From Rhizobium johnstonii 3841 (GTDB taxonomy: Bacteria; Pseudomonadota; Alphaproteobacteria; Rhizobiales; Rhizobiaceae): 64,000 bases of DNA. This document shows, piece after piece, positions 1 through 9,830 of the stretch. The notes below the pieces were generated by a model. The model worked only from the letters and a program-made list of their open reading frames with translations. It was not told where the DNA came from and searched no databases. Made by a program: the position numbers and the translations under genes. Location of the stretch: contig NC_008380.1 in NCBI RefSeq assembly GCF_000009265.1, positions 811,501 to 875,500 of the forward strand, given 5' to 3'. Every line of letters starts with the position of its first letter. Positions within the stretch are counted from its first letter, which is position 1.

Positions 1-1
1 G

Positions 2-841
2 CTGCGCCAGGATTTCAACGGTTCGATGATGCGCCTGCAGGCGACGATGAGCCAGATCCGCGACAATGTCGAACTGATCCAGGGCAACGGCAACCAGATG
101 GCCCAGTCGGCCGAGGACCTCTCCAAGCGTACCGAACAGCAGGCTGCCTCGCTCGAAGAGACCGCTGCCGCCGTCGACCAGATCACCGTCACGGTCCGCT
201 CGTCGGCCGAACGTGCCAAGGATGCCGACCAGATCGTCCGCCAGGCCAAGCGCAGCGCCGACGATTCCGCCGTCGTCGTCAGCAATGCGATCGACGCGAT
301 GAGCCGCATCGAAGGTGCCTCGCGCCAGATCGAGCAGATCATCGGCGTTATCGACGAGATCGCCTTCCAGACCAACCTCCTGGCGCTCAACGCCGGCATC
401 GAGGCGGCGCGCGCCGGTGAAGCCGGCAAGGGCTTCGCGGTGGTCGCGATGGAAGTTCGCGAACTGGCCCAGCGCTCCGCCGCCGCGGCGCAGGAGATCA
501 AGGGGCTGATCAACAAGTCGACCAACGAGGTCAATTCCGGCTCGCAATTCGTGCAGGAGACCGGCACGGTACTCGCCAAGATCAGCGCCCAGATCGTCAC
601 GATCAGCCAGCATGTAGAGATGATCGCCCGCGCCAGCCACGACCAGTCCACCGCGCTGCAGAGCGTCAACGCGACGGTCAACCAGATGGACCAGATGACG
701 CAGCAGAACGCCGCCATGGTGGAGGAGACGACTGCCGCCAGCCGCGAACTGGCCGACGAGGCCGGTTCGCTGCGCAGGCTCATTCAGCAGTTCAAGATCG
801 ACGGCGAAGCCACCGGTGCGCCGGTCTATCGCGCCGCCTGA
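2..841 (+). CDS. Methyl-accepting chemotaxis protein, C-terminal part (cut by window start)
   Basis: The reading frame is open from the first bases of the window, so the N-terminal sensor, membrane and most HAMP parts lie outside. What remains is about 280 residues of the cytoplasmic coiled-coil signalling domain that contacts CheA and CheW. The conserved hairpin tip is clear ([20 protein letters not shown], then [11 protein letters not shown]), flanked by Glu/Gln-rich methylation helices such as [20 protein letters not shown]. The protein ends in PVYRAA and has no NWxxF-type CheR-docking tail. A second chemoreceptor with nearly the same signalling domain follows, so the pair looks like a tandem duplication. 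The ligand cannot be judged. Confidence 0.95.
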   Translation: MRQDFNGSMMRLQATMSQIRDNVELIQGNGNQMAQSAEDLSKRTEQQAASLEETAAAVDQITVTVRSSAERAKDADQIVRQAKRSADDSAVVVSNAIDAMSRIEGASRQIEQIIGVIDEIAFQTNLLALNAGIEAARAGEAGKGFAVVAMEVRELAQRSAAAAQEIKGLINKSTNEVNSGSQFVQETGTVLAKISAQIVTISQHVEMIARASHDQSTALQSVNATVNQMDQMTQQNAAMVEETTAASRELADEAGSLRRLIQQFKIDGEATGAPVYRAA

Positions 842-866
842 TCATCGACCGACCTGTCTTTATTCG

Positions 867-900
867 AACGGCCCCGGGCTTTCCAGGGCCGTTTCTATTT
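867..900 (+). terminator. Rho-independent terminator after the first chemoreceptor gene
   Basis: An 8-bp stem AACGGCCC/GGGCCGTT (867-874 with 886-893) is followed by a T-rich run. It lies 25 bases after the stop codon and separates the two chemoreceptor transcripts. Confidence 0.7.
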
Positions 901-1072
901 ATTTCCGCAGAAATCGCGATCGGTCGGATTGCGAGCGGCCGCGCGGTGATCACGCAGAGATGATCCGTCCGAAAGCGACACCGATGAATACCTCCGACAA
1001 CCCTGTTTTACGGAGAATCTTCTTTAACGCTTTTAGTCTAATTTAACCTTGGTTTATCTCCCGGGGGTCTCG

Positions 1073-2920
1073 ATGCTGCGCCTTTTCTCTACGTCGATCG
1101 TACGCCAGATCGTTGCGATCACGCTGTTTCTGCTGGCGATCAGCACGGCCGCCATCGTCGGCGTGACCTATTACAATCTGAGCCACCATGTCATGGACGG
1201 GGCGGTCTCCGACGCCAGGGATGCCACCCGCGCCATGGCCGTCCTCTACGGCGCGGCCGATCAGGCTGCAAAGATCGAGCTGAAGGACAATCAGCTCTCC
1301 ACTGTCACGGAAGACGCCATTCCCGCCCTTGCCGACCATTCGCTGGTCGACCGCACGGCGCAATCGATCGCCGGCGTTGCGACCATCTTTCAAAAGCAGG
1401 GCAGCGACTACGTCCGCATCTCCACCAACGTCAAGAAGGAAAACGGCGACCGGGCCGTCGGCACCAAGCTGGTCGCCGAGCACCCCGCCCAGCCGGTTCT
1501 CGCCAGGGGCGAGGCTTATTACGGTCCGGCGGAGCTTTTCGGCCGCAAGTTCATGACCGGTTATTTCCCCATCAAGAACGCCTCGAATGCCAATGTCGGC
1601 ATTCTCTTCATCGGCATCCCGATGGAGCTCTATTACCAGCGCATGTATGAGCTGCAGATGCTGGTTCTCGGTGTCGGCGCCATCGTCATGCTCATCGTCG
1701 GCGTTCTCGCCTTCTATGCGATCCGCCTGTCGGTGAAGCCTTTGCAGGCGCTGACGACCAGCGTCCACTCGATTTCCGCGGGCGATCTCGAAGGGGCGAT
1801 CCCTTGTGTCGAAAAGAGGAACGAGTTCGGCGACATCGGCCGGGCCTTGGCGCTTTTCCGCGACAGTGCTCGCGCAAGACGCGACCTGGAAACCCAGGCT
1901 GCCGAACAGCGCGAATTGAGCGATGCCGAGCGCGCCAGGAACGATGCCGACAAGCGCTCGCTCGACGGCCAGATCGACTTTGCCGTCAACCAGCTTGCCG
2001 CCGGTCTCGGGCGCCTGTCGCAGGGCGATGTCTCGCAGACGATCGGCACGCCCTTCGTCGGCCGACTGGAGCAACTGCGCGTCGATTTCAACGCTTCCCT
2101 CTTGCGGCTCCAGGATACACTGTCCGGTATCCGTGACAGCGCCGCGACGATCCAGCGCAACAGCGGCGCCGTCTCCGCCTCTGCCGGCGAGCTTTCGAAA
2201 CGCACCGAGGCGCAGGCGGCCAACCTCGAGGAGACCGCGGCCGCGGTGGAAGAGATTACCGTGACGGTTCGTTCGTCCGCCGAGCGTGCCCGTGAAGCCA
2301 ACAATGTCGTGGCTGCGACCAAGAAGACGGCCGACAATTCCGGCGCCGTCGTCGGCGATGCCGTTGCCGCCATGGATCGCATCGAGCAGGCATCGCAGCG
2401 TATCGAGCAGATCATCGAGGTGATCGACGACATCGCCTTCCAGACCAATCTTCTGGCGCTGAATGCCGGCATCGAGGCGGCGCGCGCCGGCGAGGCGGGC
2501 AAGGGTTTTGCCGTCGTCGCCCAGGAAGTCCGCGAACTCGCCCAGCGGTCGGCCGATGCGGCGCGTGAGATCAAGTCGCTCATCGAGACATCGAGCCGCG
2601 AAGTGACGGCAGGGTCCGAACTGGTCCAGAAGACCGGCAGCGTCCTTGCCTCGATCAGCCAGGAGATCATCGCGATCAGCGGCCATGTCGAGACCATCGC
2701 CACCGCCAGCCGAGATCAGTCGGCCGCGCTGCAGGAGGTCAACGGTTCGGTCAACGCCATGGACCAGATGACCCAGAAGAACGCCGCGATGGTTGCCGAG
2801 ACGACGCAGGCAAGCCGCCTGCTTGCCGGCGAGGCCGATACGCTGATGGCGCTGATCGAGCGGTTCCGCATCGTTGCAGAATCGGCACCGGCTCATCTCG
2901 GAGCAAGAAGAGTCGCCTGA
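1073..2920 (+). CDS. Methyl-accepting chemotaxis protein with periplasmic sensor domain
   Basis: A 615-residue transmembrane chemoreceptor. From the ATG at 1073 there is a first membrane helix (about residues 5-32), a periplasmic Cache-like sensor of about 165 residues (ending near [19 protein letters not shown]), a second helix (about 195-220), a HAMP linker ([22 protein letters not shown]) and a long signalling domain with the tip [24 protein letters not shown] 24 bases upstream keeps the frame open, but the ATG after GGGGG gives the expected N terminus. It has no CheR-docking pentapeptide. Its signalling region is very close to the preceding receptor. It should sense a small molecule and report to the CheA kinase; the ligand is unknown. 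Confidence 0.93.
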   Translation: MLRLFSTSIVRQIVAITLFLLAISTAAIVGVTYYNLSHHVMDGAVSDARDATRAMAVLYGAADQAAKIELKDNQLSTVTEDAIPALADHSLVDRTAQSIAGVATIFQKQGSDYVRISTNVKKENGDRAVGTKLVAEHPAQPVLARGEAYYGPAELFGRKFMTGYFPIKNASNANVGILFIGIPMELYYQRMYELQMLVLGVGAIVMLIVGVLAFYAIRLSVKPLQALTTSVHSISAGDLEGAIPCVEKRNEFGDIGRALALFRDSARARRDLETQAAEQRELSDAERARNDADKRSLDGQIDFAVNQLAAGLGRLSQGDVSQTIGTPFVGRLEQLRVDFNASLLRLQDTLSGIRDSAATIQRNSGAVSASAGELSKRTEAQAANLEETAAAVEEITVTVRSSAERAREANNVVAATKKTADNSGAVVGDAVAAMDRIEQASQRIEQIIEVIDDIAFQTNLLALNAGIEAARAGEAGKGFAVVAQEVRELAQRSADAAREIKSLIETSSREVTAGSELVQKTGSVLASISQEIIAISGHVETIATASRDQSAALQEVNGSVNAMDQMTQKNAAMVAETTQASRLLAGEADTLMALIERFRIVAESAPAHLGARRVA

Positions 2921-3129
2921 ACGGCGCAGCCGCAGCCGCTGCGGGATTGCGCCGCGGCCTTGCGGCGCCTTCCTAGATTGAGGTCGAGCGACGTCAGCCA
3001 GGCGATAAAGCCAATGAGGCTATTGTTTCCGAACTCGGCATAGAATCTGTCCTCCTCCGCCTTGCCACCGCTTCGCTGGGGATAGTGCCGATAGCCGATG
3101 GTGCCTGCAATGGTGATCAAGTCGATCAT
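2893..3129 (-). CDS. Small hypothetical protein divergent from the LysR gene
   Basis: A 78-residue ORF starting [18 protein letters not shown] good ribosome binding site (AGGAAAGGAC) sits 5-6 bases before this ATG; a start ten codons upstream lacks one. It is transcribed away from the LysR gene at 3220, the usual position of a LysR target. The last 28 bases overlap the 3' end of the chemoreceptor gene on the other strand. The middle ([13 protein letters not shown]) is hydrophobic and the end is Arg/Cys-rich. I recognise no family, and the overlapping tail may not be conserved. Confidence 0.45.
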   Translation of the reverse strand: MIDLITIAGTIGYRHYPQRSGGKAEEDRFYAEFGNNSLIGFIAWLTSLDLNLGRRRKAAAQSRSGCGCAVQATLLAPR

Positions 3130-3190
3130 GACAATGTCCTTTCCTGTGTAAGACATCACCTGATCTAGGCGTCGAATTTCTCTTTATAAA

Positions 3191-3228
3191 CGGGAAAAAT
3201 CCCGCTATGTTTTTCATCAATGAAAAAC
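3191..3228 (+). promoter_or_regulatory. Two adjacent palindromes over the LysR start codon
   Basis: CGGGA-AAAA-TCCCG (3191-3204) is followed by a perfect 9-bp inverted repeat GTTTTTCAT-CA-ATGAAAAAC (3209-3228). The start codon of the LysR gene (3220-3222) lies inside the right half-site, and no ribosome binding site precedes it. The arrangement would suit autoregulation or translational control; that is inference. Confidence 0.4.
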
Positions 3229-4089
3229 GCGAGTTGGGATTCCTATCAGCTTTTCCTACAGGTGGCCCGGCTCGGCGGGCTGACGGGGGCAAGCACCGCA
3301 AGCGGGCTCAGTCCTCCGACCGTCGGCCGGCGCATGCTCGATCTCGAACAGGAAATCGGCCGGGCATTGTTTTCGCGCAGCCAGACCGGATATCGTCTGA
3401 CCCAGGATGGCCAGGCGCTGCTCGATCACCTGCAGGAGATGGAGGCCGCCGCCCGCAAGGTGGCGGCGTGGCGGCAGTCCGGCGAGGGCGGCACCACCGT
3501 CAGGGTCGCCGCCGGCACCTGGCTCGCCTGGCTGCTGACCGAGAATTTCGCCGCAATCCGCATGCCGGGCGATGCCTTCGCCATTTCGCTCACCATTGGC
3601 GAGGCGCGGGCAAGTCTTGCCTATCGCGAGAGCGACATCGGTATTCGCGCCTTCGAGCCTGAGGAGGCCAATCTTGCCGCACGTCTGCTCGGGGAGGTGG
3701 CCTATGCCGTCTATGTCAGGCGCAACGCCGCCGAGACCGACGAGCGCTGGATTGCCGTTGCTGAGGAGGAGGCGATATCGGCCTATCTGCGCTGGCCGCA
3801 CGCCCATGCAGCAACAGGGATTGTCGCCACCGTCAATCGGCCGCGTTCGCTGCCGGATCTGGTGCGCGCCGGCGCCGGCAAGACGGTGCTTCCCTGTTTC
3901 GTCGGCGATCTCCATCCCGAATTGCAGCGGCAGGGCGGCGAGTTGCCGGAATTGCGCCACCGGCAATGGATCGTCATGAATGCCGAGGACCGCCACCGCC
4001 CGGAGATCCGCACGGTCGCCGACCGCATGACCAAGCTCATCAAAAGTTATGCGGATCTCTTCGCCGGAAAACGGCCGAGCCGCGGCTAG
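3220..4089 (+). CDS. LysR-family transcriptional regulator
   Basis: A 289-residue regulator. Residues 5-62 form the winged helix-turn-helix (WDSYQLFLQVARLGGLTGAS, then SPPTVGRRMLDLEQEIG), followed by a linker helix and an effector domain from about residue 90. The effector part looks shorter and more divergent than in metabolic LysR proteins and carries many Ala/Glu residues. No Shine-Dalgarno sequence precedes the ATG, yet the N terminus aligns as expected for the family, so the start is probably right. It is divergent from a small hypothetical gene, its most likely target besides itself. The inducer is unknown. Confidence 0.88.
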   Translation: MKNASWDSYQLFLQVARLGGLTGASTASGLSPPTVGRRMLDLEQEIGRALFSRSQTGYRLTQDGQALLDHLQEMEAAARKVAAWRQSGEGGTTVRVAAGTWLAWLLTENFAAIRMPGDAFAISLTIGEARASLAYRESDIGIRAFEPEEANLAARLLGEVAYAVYVRRNAAETDERWIAVAEEEAISAYLRWPHAHAATGIVATVNRPRSLPDLVRAGAGKTVLPCFVGDLHPELQRQGGELPELRHRQWIVMNAEDRHRPEIRTVADRMTKLIKSYADLFAGKRPSRG

Positions 4090-4131
4090 AGCATGATGCC
4101 GAAACGTGTGAGCGGTTTTGGGCGACATGCA
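4090..4131. repeat. Degenerate rhizobial palindromic intergenic repeat
   Basis: Directly after the LysR stop lies GAGCATGATGCCG, a spacer containing GTGTGAGCGGTTTT, then GCGACATGCATC. This is a decayed version of the palindrome seen intact at 13621-13668 (GAGCATGATGTCG with CGACATCATACTC). Confidence 0.5.
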
Positions 4132-4186
4132 TCCAATAGAGACTTAGAGCGCCGCGGGCCCGATAGGCCGCGCGGCGATTGAAGAA

Positions 4187-4209
4187 GCGGGCCGACGTCA
4201 TCGGCCCGC
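4187..4209 (-). terminator. Terminator of the aceA transcript
   Basis: A perfect 9-bp stem GCGGGCCGA/TCGGCCCGC with a 5-base loop lies 14 bases beyond the stop of the small gene downstream of aceA. On the minus strand it is followed by TTCTTC, a weak T-tract. Confidence 0.6.
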
Positions 4210-4222
4210 CGGCTGGCTTTGG

Positions 4223-4459
4223 TCAATGCCGGTTGGTGACGACGACCGGCATCAGCAGGTCGCCCCAGTGGCCGTCGCCGCCGTGATGACGGGCCGAGCG
4301 CACCAGTTCGACCGAGACGCCGGCCTCGACGGCTTTCATGACCGATTGGTTCAGCCGATGCAGGTCGTTGGCGAGCATGCGGATCGTCGTCTGCTGATCC
4401 TCGCTCATGCTGCTTGCCTGCTCTTCGGCCCGTTCCCTGACGCGTGTGATGGATGCCAT
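4223..4459 (-). CDS. Small conserved hypothetical protein downstream of aceA
   Basis: A 78-residue protein starting MASITRVRERAEEQASSMSE. The ATG at 4459 is preceded by a strong GAGGAGAGAAG site. It starts 23 bases after aceA ends and is followed by a terminator, so it is very likely cotranscribed with isocitrate lyase. It is charged and helical in its first two thirds, then ends HHGGDGHWGDLLMPVVVTNRH without membrane segments. I recognise no domain. A role alongside the glyoxylate shunt is suggested only by position. Confidence 0.8.
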   Translation of the reverse strand: MASITRVRERAEEQASSMSEDQQTTIRMLANDLHRLNQSVMKAVEAGVSVELVRSARHHGGDGHWGDLLMPVVVTNRH

Positions 4460-4482
4460 GATCTTCTCTCCTCTTCTTTGGG

Positions 4483-5772
<1,290 letters not shown>

Positions 5773-5910
5773 GTGCTCTCCTCACTAGAAGCCCGACAAA
5801 GGTGCTGCGTGACAAGATTGACAATATGATGCGCGATGACCAGAAAAACCTTTGATTTCCTGGTTGGAAAGAGGTTAAGATGAGGAGGATTGACAGAGTG
5901 GCGCTGTGAA

Positions 5911-5928
5911 TTTGTAAAATTTTGTAAA
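5911..5928. promoter_or_regulatory. Twin TTTGTAAA boxes between aceA and its putative regulator
   Basis: TTTGTAAA occurs at 5911-5918 and again at 5921-5928, exactly 10 bp (one helical turn) apart, 33 bases before the regulator ATG. RamB-type glyoxylate regulators of actinobacteria are known to bind TTTGCAAA-like boxes, so this is a plausible operator for the adjacent gene. The assignment is inference. Confidence 0.45.
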
Positions 5929-5960
5929 TATGAGCGCTCCTTCCTGTCAAAGGGTGTGAC

Positions 5961-7370
5961 ATGGCGGAACGGAAGATATTCGCAGGCCCGAAAGTCAGGC
6001 GCATCCGCAATGCGCTGGCGCTGACGCAGACCGCCATGGCCGAAGCGCTTGAAATATCGCCGTCCTATCTGAACCTGATCGAGCGCAACCAGCGGCCGTT
6101 GACGGTGCAGCTCCTTCTCAAGCTTGCAAGCGTCTACAGGGTCGATCTGGAAGAGTTGCGGGGACAGACCGGCGGCAGTCTCGGCCAGCTCAAGGAAGTC
6201 TTTGCCGACCCGCTGCTGTCCGGCGAGCTGCCGGGTGATCAGGAATTGGTCGAGGTGGCCGAGGCCGCACCCAATGCCGCGAGCGGCATGATCAAGCTCT
6301 ACCGCGCCTATCGCGAGCAGGCGGCAAGGCTGTCCGATCTGACGGCGCTGATGGCCGCCGAAGGGCATGCGCCGGTCGCCGCCGGCCGCTTGCCGCTGGA
6401 CGAGGTGCGCGAGATGTTGGAGCGCCGGTCCGGCTATTTCGGACAGATCGAGACGGCGGCGGAAGCTTTTGCCGCAACGCTCCCCTGGGGCATCGATCTT
6501 GCCGCCGGACTGAAGGATTGGCTGCGCTCCGAGCGCGGCATCGCGGTGCGTGTCTTGCCCGTCCATGTGATGCCGGATCTGCGCCGCCGTTTCGATCGCC
6601 ATTCGATGCGGCTTTTCATCTCGGAGCGCCTGTCGCAGGCCGACCGTGCGCACGAGATTGCCGTCGAGGCTGCGACTCTCGCTTTGCTCCCGGCAATCGA
6701 TGCCGAGCTCGACGATCTCCCGCTCTCCTCCGCCGAGGCGCGCCGCATCGCCCGCTTCGAGCTTGCCCGTATCGCGGCACTGGCGCTTGCAATGCCCTAC
6801 GAGGCCTTTCTTTCGGCGGCGAAGGCGACGCGCTACGATATCGATATTCTGCGAGCGCGTTTCGGCGTCTCTTTCGGCCAGGCAGCTGCGCGCCTTGCCA
6901 TGCTGCAGCGCCCCGGGGCGGCAGCCATTCCCTTCTTCCTGATCGAAATCGATGCCGCCGGCCACCGGCTGCGCAGGGCAGGCGCGCAGGGCTTTCCGCA
7001 GGCCCGTTTCGGGGGCGGCTGTCCGAAGCTCAATATCCATGCCGCCTTCCTGCAGCCGGGCCAGATCCTCGCCGAAACGGTCGTCATGCCGGATGGCGCA
7101 TCCTTCCTGACGGTCGCCCGCACCCTGGAGGGACCGAGCGTCGAATTCGGCGAAAGGGTCAGGCGGACCGCGATCCTGATCGGCTGCGACGCTGCCCTTG
7201 GCGAAGGTGTGGTCTACGGGCAGGCGACGGCGCTCGAGCCGGTCGCGGTCGGTCCGGCCTGTCGCCTTTGCGAGCGGCGCGGCTGCCTTTCCCGGGCCGA
7301 GCCGCCGGTGACGAGACCGCTCGGGCTCGACGAGATGGTGGCAGGCCTCAGCGCCTTCGACTTCCAGTGA
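5961..7370 (+). CDS. XRE-family regulator with IrrE/DUF2083-like domains (RamB/ScfR type)
   Basis: A 469-residue regulator. Residues 5-68 are a helix-turn-helix of the XRE class (RRIRNALALTQTAMAEALEI, SPSYLNLIERNQRPLT). The middle resembles the ImmA/IrrE peptidase-like domain, but the usual HExxH is reduced to HEIAVEAA, so it is probably a sensor rather than a protease. The C-terminal third fits DUF2083 and carries a Cys cluster (ACRLCERRGC) seen in this family. Relatives control acetate, glyoxylate or short-chain fatty-acid genes. The divergent position next to aceA supports control of isocitrate lyase; activator or repressor mode is not evident. Confidence 0.85.
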   Translation: MAERKIFAGPKVRRIRNALALTQTAMAEALEISPSYLNLIERNQRPLTVQLLLKLASVYRVDLEELRGQTGGSLGQLKEVFADPLLSGELPGDQELVEVAEAAPNAASGMIKLYRAYREQAARLSDLTALMAAEGHAPVAAGRLPLDEVREMLERRSGYFGQIETAAEAFAATLPWGIDLAAGLKDWLRSERGIAVRVLPVHVMPDLRRRFDRHSMRLFISERLSQADRAHEIAVEAATLALLPAIDAELDDLPLSSAEARRIARFELARIAALALAMPYEAFLSAAKATRYDIDILRARFGVSFGQAAARLAMLQRPGAAAIPFFLIEIDAAGHRLRRAGAQGFPQARFGGGCPKLNIHAAFLQPGQILAETVVMPDGASFLTVARTLEGPSVEFGERVRRTAILIGCDAALGEGVVYGQATALEPVAVGPACRLCERRGCLSRAEPPVTRPLGLDEMVAGLSAFDFQ

Positions 7371-7496
7371 TTGTGAAATCATTGAGCGCGCAGGATTTTG
7401 CGCTTGTGGGGTTAGAAATTCCTTCTTAGTCTGCGTCGAAAACCAGAGGGAAAAGATACCCCGGGTGCGGAATCTTTGAACAAAACAGGAGAAGTC

Positions 7497-8594
7497 ATGA
7501 GGTCAACCATCCTATGCGTGACGGCCGCCGCCGTTACCGCACTCCTTGCTGCCGCGCCGGCCCTTGCGCAGGAGCGCGTGGTCAACGTCTACAACTGGTC
7601 GGATTATATCGACGACTCCATCCTGACCGACTTCACCAAGGAAACCGGCATCAAGGTCGTCTACGACACCTTCGATTCCAACGAGACCGTGGAAACCAAG
7701 CTGCTCGCCGGCGGCACGGGTTATGACGTCGTCGTTCCCACCGCCGACTTCCTGCAGCGCCAGATCCAGGCCGGCGTCTTCCAGAAACTCGACAAGTCGA
7801 AACTGCCGAACATTTCCAACATGTGGGATGTGATCCAGCAGCGCACCGCCGAATATGACGCCGGTAACGAACACGCGGTCGATTACATGTGGGGTACGGA
7901 CGGCATCGGCTACAACGTCAAGAAGGTCGCTGAAATCCTCGGTCCCGATGTCAAGCCCGGCCTCGAAGTGATCTTCGATCCGAAGGTCGCCGAAAAGTTC
8001 AAGGATTGCGGCATCTACGTTCTCGACACACCGAAGGACGTCATCTCCACGGCGTTCCGTTATCTCGGCCTCGACCCGAACTCCACAAAGGCTGAGGATT
8101 TCAAGAAGGCCGAAGAGCTGCTGACGGCGGTGCGCCCCAATATCCGCAAGTTCCACTCGTCCGAATACATCAATGCGCTTGCCAACGGCGACATCTGCAT
8201 CGCCTTCGGCTATTCCGGCGACATGCTGCAGGCTCGCGACCGCGCGGCCGAAGCCAAGAACGGCGTCGAGGTCAATTATTCGATCCCCTCGCAGGGCGCC
8301 CAGATGTGGTTCGACATGATGGCGATCCCCGCCGATGCGCCCCATGTCGCGGAAGCCCACGAATTCCTGAACTACATGATGAAGCCTGAGGTCATCGCCA
8401 AGGCGAGCGACCACACCTTCTACGCCAACGGCAACAAGGCTTCGCAGCAGTTCGTCAGCAAGGAGATTCTGGAAGACCCGGCGATCTATCCGACCGAAGA
8501 GGTGATGAAGAACCTCTTCACGGTCAAGCCGTGGGATCCGAAAACGCAGCGCCTGGGGACGCGCCTCTGGACGAAGGTCGTCACCGGCCAGTAA
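7497..8594 (+). CDS. potF: Polyamine ABC transporter, periplasmic binding protein (PotF-like)
   Basis: A 365-residue secreted binding protein. The ATG at 7497 follows AGGAGAAG and opens a signal peptide (MRSTILCVTAAAVTALLAA, cleaved near ALA-QE); an in-frame ATG seven codons earlier lacks a comparable site. The mature protein begins RVVNVYNWSDYIDDS, the hallmark of PotD/PotF putrescine-spermidine binding proteins, and keeps GGTGYDVVVPTADFL and the conserved WGTDGIGYN. It heads the operon with ATPase and two permeases. A hairpin follows it, which would raise its transcript over the membrane genes. Substrate is inferred from family; exact polyamine unknown. Confidence 0.93.
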   Translation: MRSTILCVTAAAVTALLAAAPALAQERVVNVYNWSDYIDDSILTDFTKETGIKVVYDTFDSNETVETKLLAGGTGYDVVVPTADFLQRQIQAGVFQKLDKSKLPNISNMWDVIQQRTAEYDAGNEHAVDYMWGTDGIGYNVKKVAEILGPDVKPGLEVIFDPKVAEKFKDCGIYVLDTPKDVISTAFRYLGLDPNSTKAEDFKKAEELLTAVRPNIRKFHSSEYINALANGDICIAFGYSGDMLQARDRAAEAKNGVEVNYSIPSQGAQMWFDMMAIPADAPHVAEAHEFLNYMMKPEVIAKASDHTFYANGNKASQQFVSKEILEDPAIYPTEEVMKNLFTVKPWDPKTQRLGTRLWTKVVTGQ

Positions 8595-8603
8595 TTCAGC
8601 CTT

Positions 8604-8633
8604 AGGCCCGGACGGAAACGTCCGGGCCTTTCA
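8604..8633 (+). terminator. Intra-operon hairpin between binding protein and ATPase genes
   Basis: An 11-bp perfect stem AGGCCCGGACG/CGTCCGGGCCT with a GAAA loop (8604-8629) is followed by TTTC. It lies just after the binding-protein stop, where partial termination or 3'-end protection gives an excess of binding protein. Confidence 0.75.
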
Positions 8634-8683
8634 ATTACCGGCCGGGGTGGAGGCCGGCAGAACCTTGTATTTCGGGGAATAAT

Positions 8684-9826
8684 ATGAAGTCTCTCGGCAA
8701 TATCCGCCGCGCTTTTGCGCCTTGGACCGATCCGTCTGCAAAACCCTTCATTGCTTTCAAGAATGTCACCAAGCGCTTTGGCGATTTTACCGCCGTCGAC
8801 GATCTGTCGCTGAACATCTATCACCGCGAGTTCTTCGCGCTGCTCGGCGCGTCGGGTTGCGGCAAGTCGACGCTCCTGCGCATGCTCGCAGGTTTCGAGC
8901 AGCCGACCTCGGGCGAAATCGTTCTCGACGGCGCCGATATGGCCGGTACGCCGCCCTACAGGCGCCCGGTCAACATGATGTTCCAGTCCTATGCGCTTTT
9001 CCCGCACATGACGGTCGAGAAGAATATCGCCTTCGGCCTGAGGCAGGACGGCATGTCGAAGGACGAGATGACTGACCGCGTCTCGCAGATGCTGAAGCTC
9101 GTCAAGCTGGAGCAGTTCGCCTCCCGCAAGCCGAACCAGCTTTCCGGGGGCCAGCGCCAGCGCGTGGCCTTGGCTCGCTCGCTTGCCAAGCGCCCGAAGG
9201 TGCTGCTGCTCGACGAACCGCTCGGCGCGCTCGACAAGAAGCTGCGCGAGGAAACCCAGTTCGAACTGATGGACTTACAGCAGAACCTCGGCCTCACCTT
9301 CGTCGTCGTCACCCACGACCAGGAAGAGGCGATGACCATGGCCGACCGCATCGCCGTCATGAGCCATGGCAAGGTCGTGCAGGTGGCGACGCCGGCCGAA
9401 ATCTACGAGGCGCCGAATTCCCGCTTTGTCGCGGATTTCATCGGCGACGTGAACATCTTCGACGGCAAGGTCGCCTCATCGGGCAACGGTACCATCGAGA
9501 TATCAATCGACAGCGGCTTCAGCGTGCGTGTCGCCGCCGCCGAGACACCCTCGGCCAGCAGCGCCGTCGGCTTCGCCATCCGGCCGGAAAAGATGCGGGT
9601 CGGGCGCACGCCTCCCGCCAACGCTTCGGTCAACGCAGCCAGGGGCGAACTCTGGGACATCGCCTATCTCGGCGACATGACCGTCTTCCATGTGAAATTG
9701 CAGAGCGGCAAGATCGTCAAGGCCTCATCCCTCAATGCGCAGCGCTCCGTCGACGACCCCTTCACTTACGATCAGGAAGTCTGGGTCTCCTTCGACGAGA
9801 ACGCCGGCATTCTGCTGAAGGATTGA
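8684..9826 (+). CDS. potG: Polyamine ABC transporter, ATP-binding protein (PotG-like)
   Basis: A 380-residue ATPase of the importer. Walker A (GASGCGKST, residues 55-63), Q-loop, signature LSGGQRQR, Walker B (VLLLDEP) and the H-loop (VVVTHDQEEAMTMADR) are all intact. The C-terminal 110 residues form the TOBE regulatory domain typical of PotG/PotA. The ATG at 8684 follows GGGGAA. The next gene begins 4 bases after its stop, so coupled translation with the permeases is likely. It energises uptake from the periplasmic binding protein encoded upstream. Confidence 0.95.
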   Translation: MKSLGNIRRAFAPWTDPSAKPFIAFKNVTKRFGDFTAVDDLSLNIYHREFFALLGASGCGKSTLLRMLAGFEQPTSGEIVLDGADMAGTPPYRRPVNMMFQSYALFPHMTVEKNIAFGLRQDGMSKDEMTDRVSQMLKLVKLEQFASRKPNQLSGGQRQRVALARSLAKRPKVLLLDEPLGALDKKLREETQFELMDLQQNLGLTFVVVTHDQEEAMTMADRIAVMSHGKVVQVATPAEIYEAPNSRFVADFIGDVNIFDGKVASSGNGTIEISIDSGFSVRVAAAETPSASSAVGFAIRPEKMRVGRTPPANASVNAARGELWDIAYLGDMTVFHVKLQSGKIVKASSLNAQRSVDDPFTYDQEVWVSFDENAGILLKD

Positions 9827-9830
9827 CATC

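Noticed and set aside
1043..2896. 617-codon ORF antisense to the chemoreceptor gene
   Set aside because: Shadow ORF of high-GC3 coding DNA; the plus-strand chemoreceptor explains every conserved motif.
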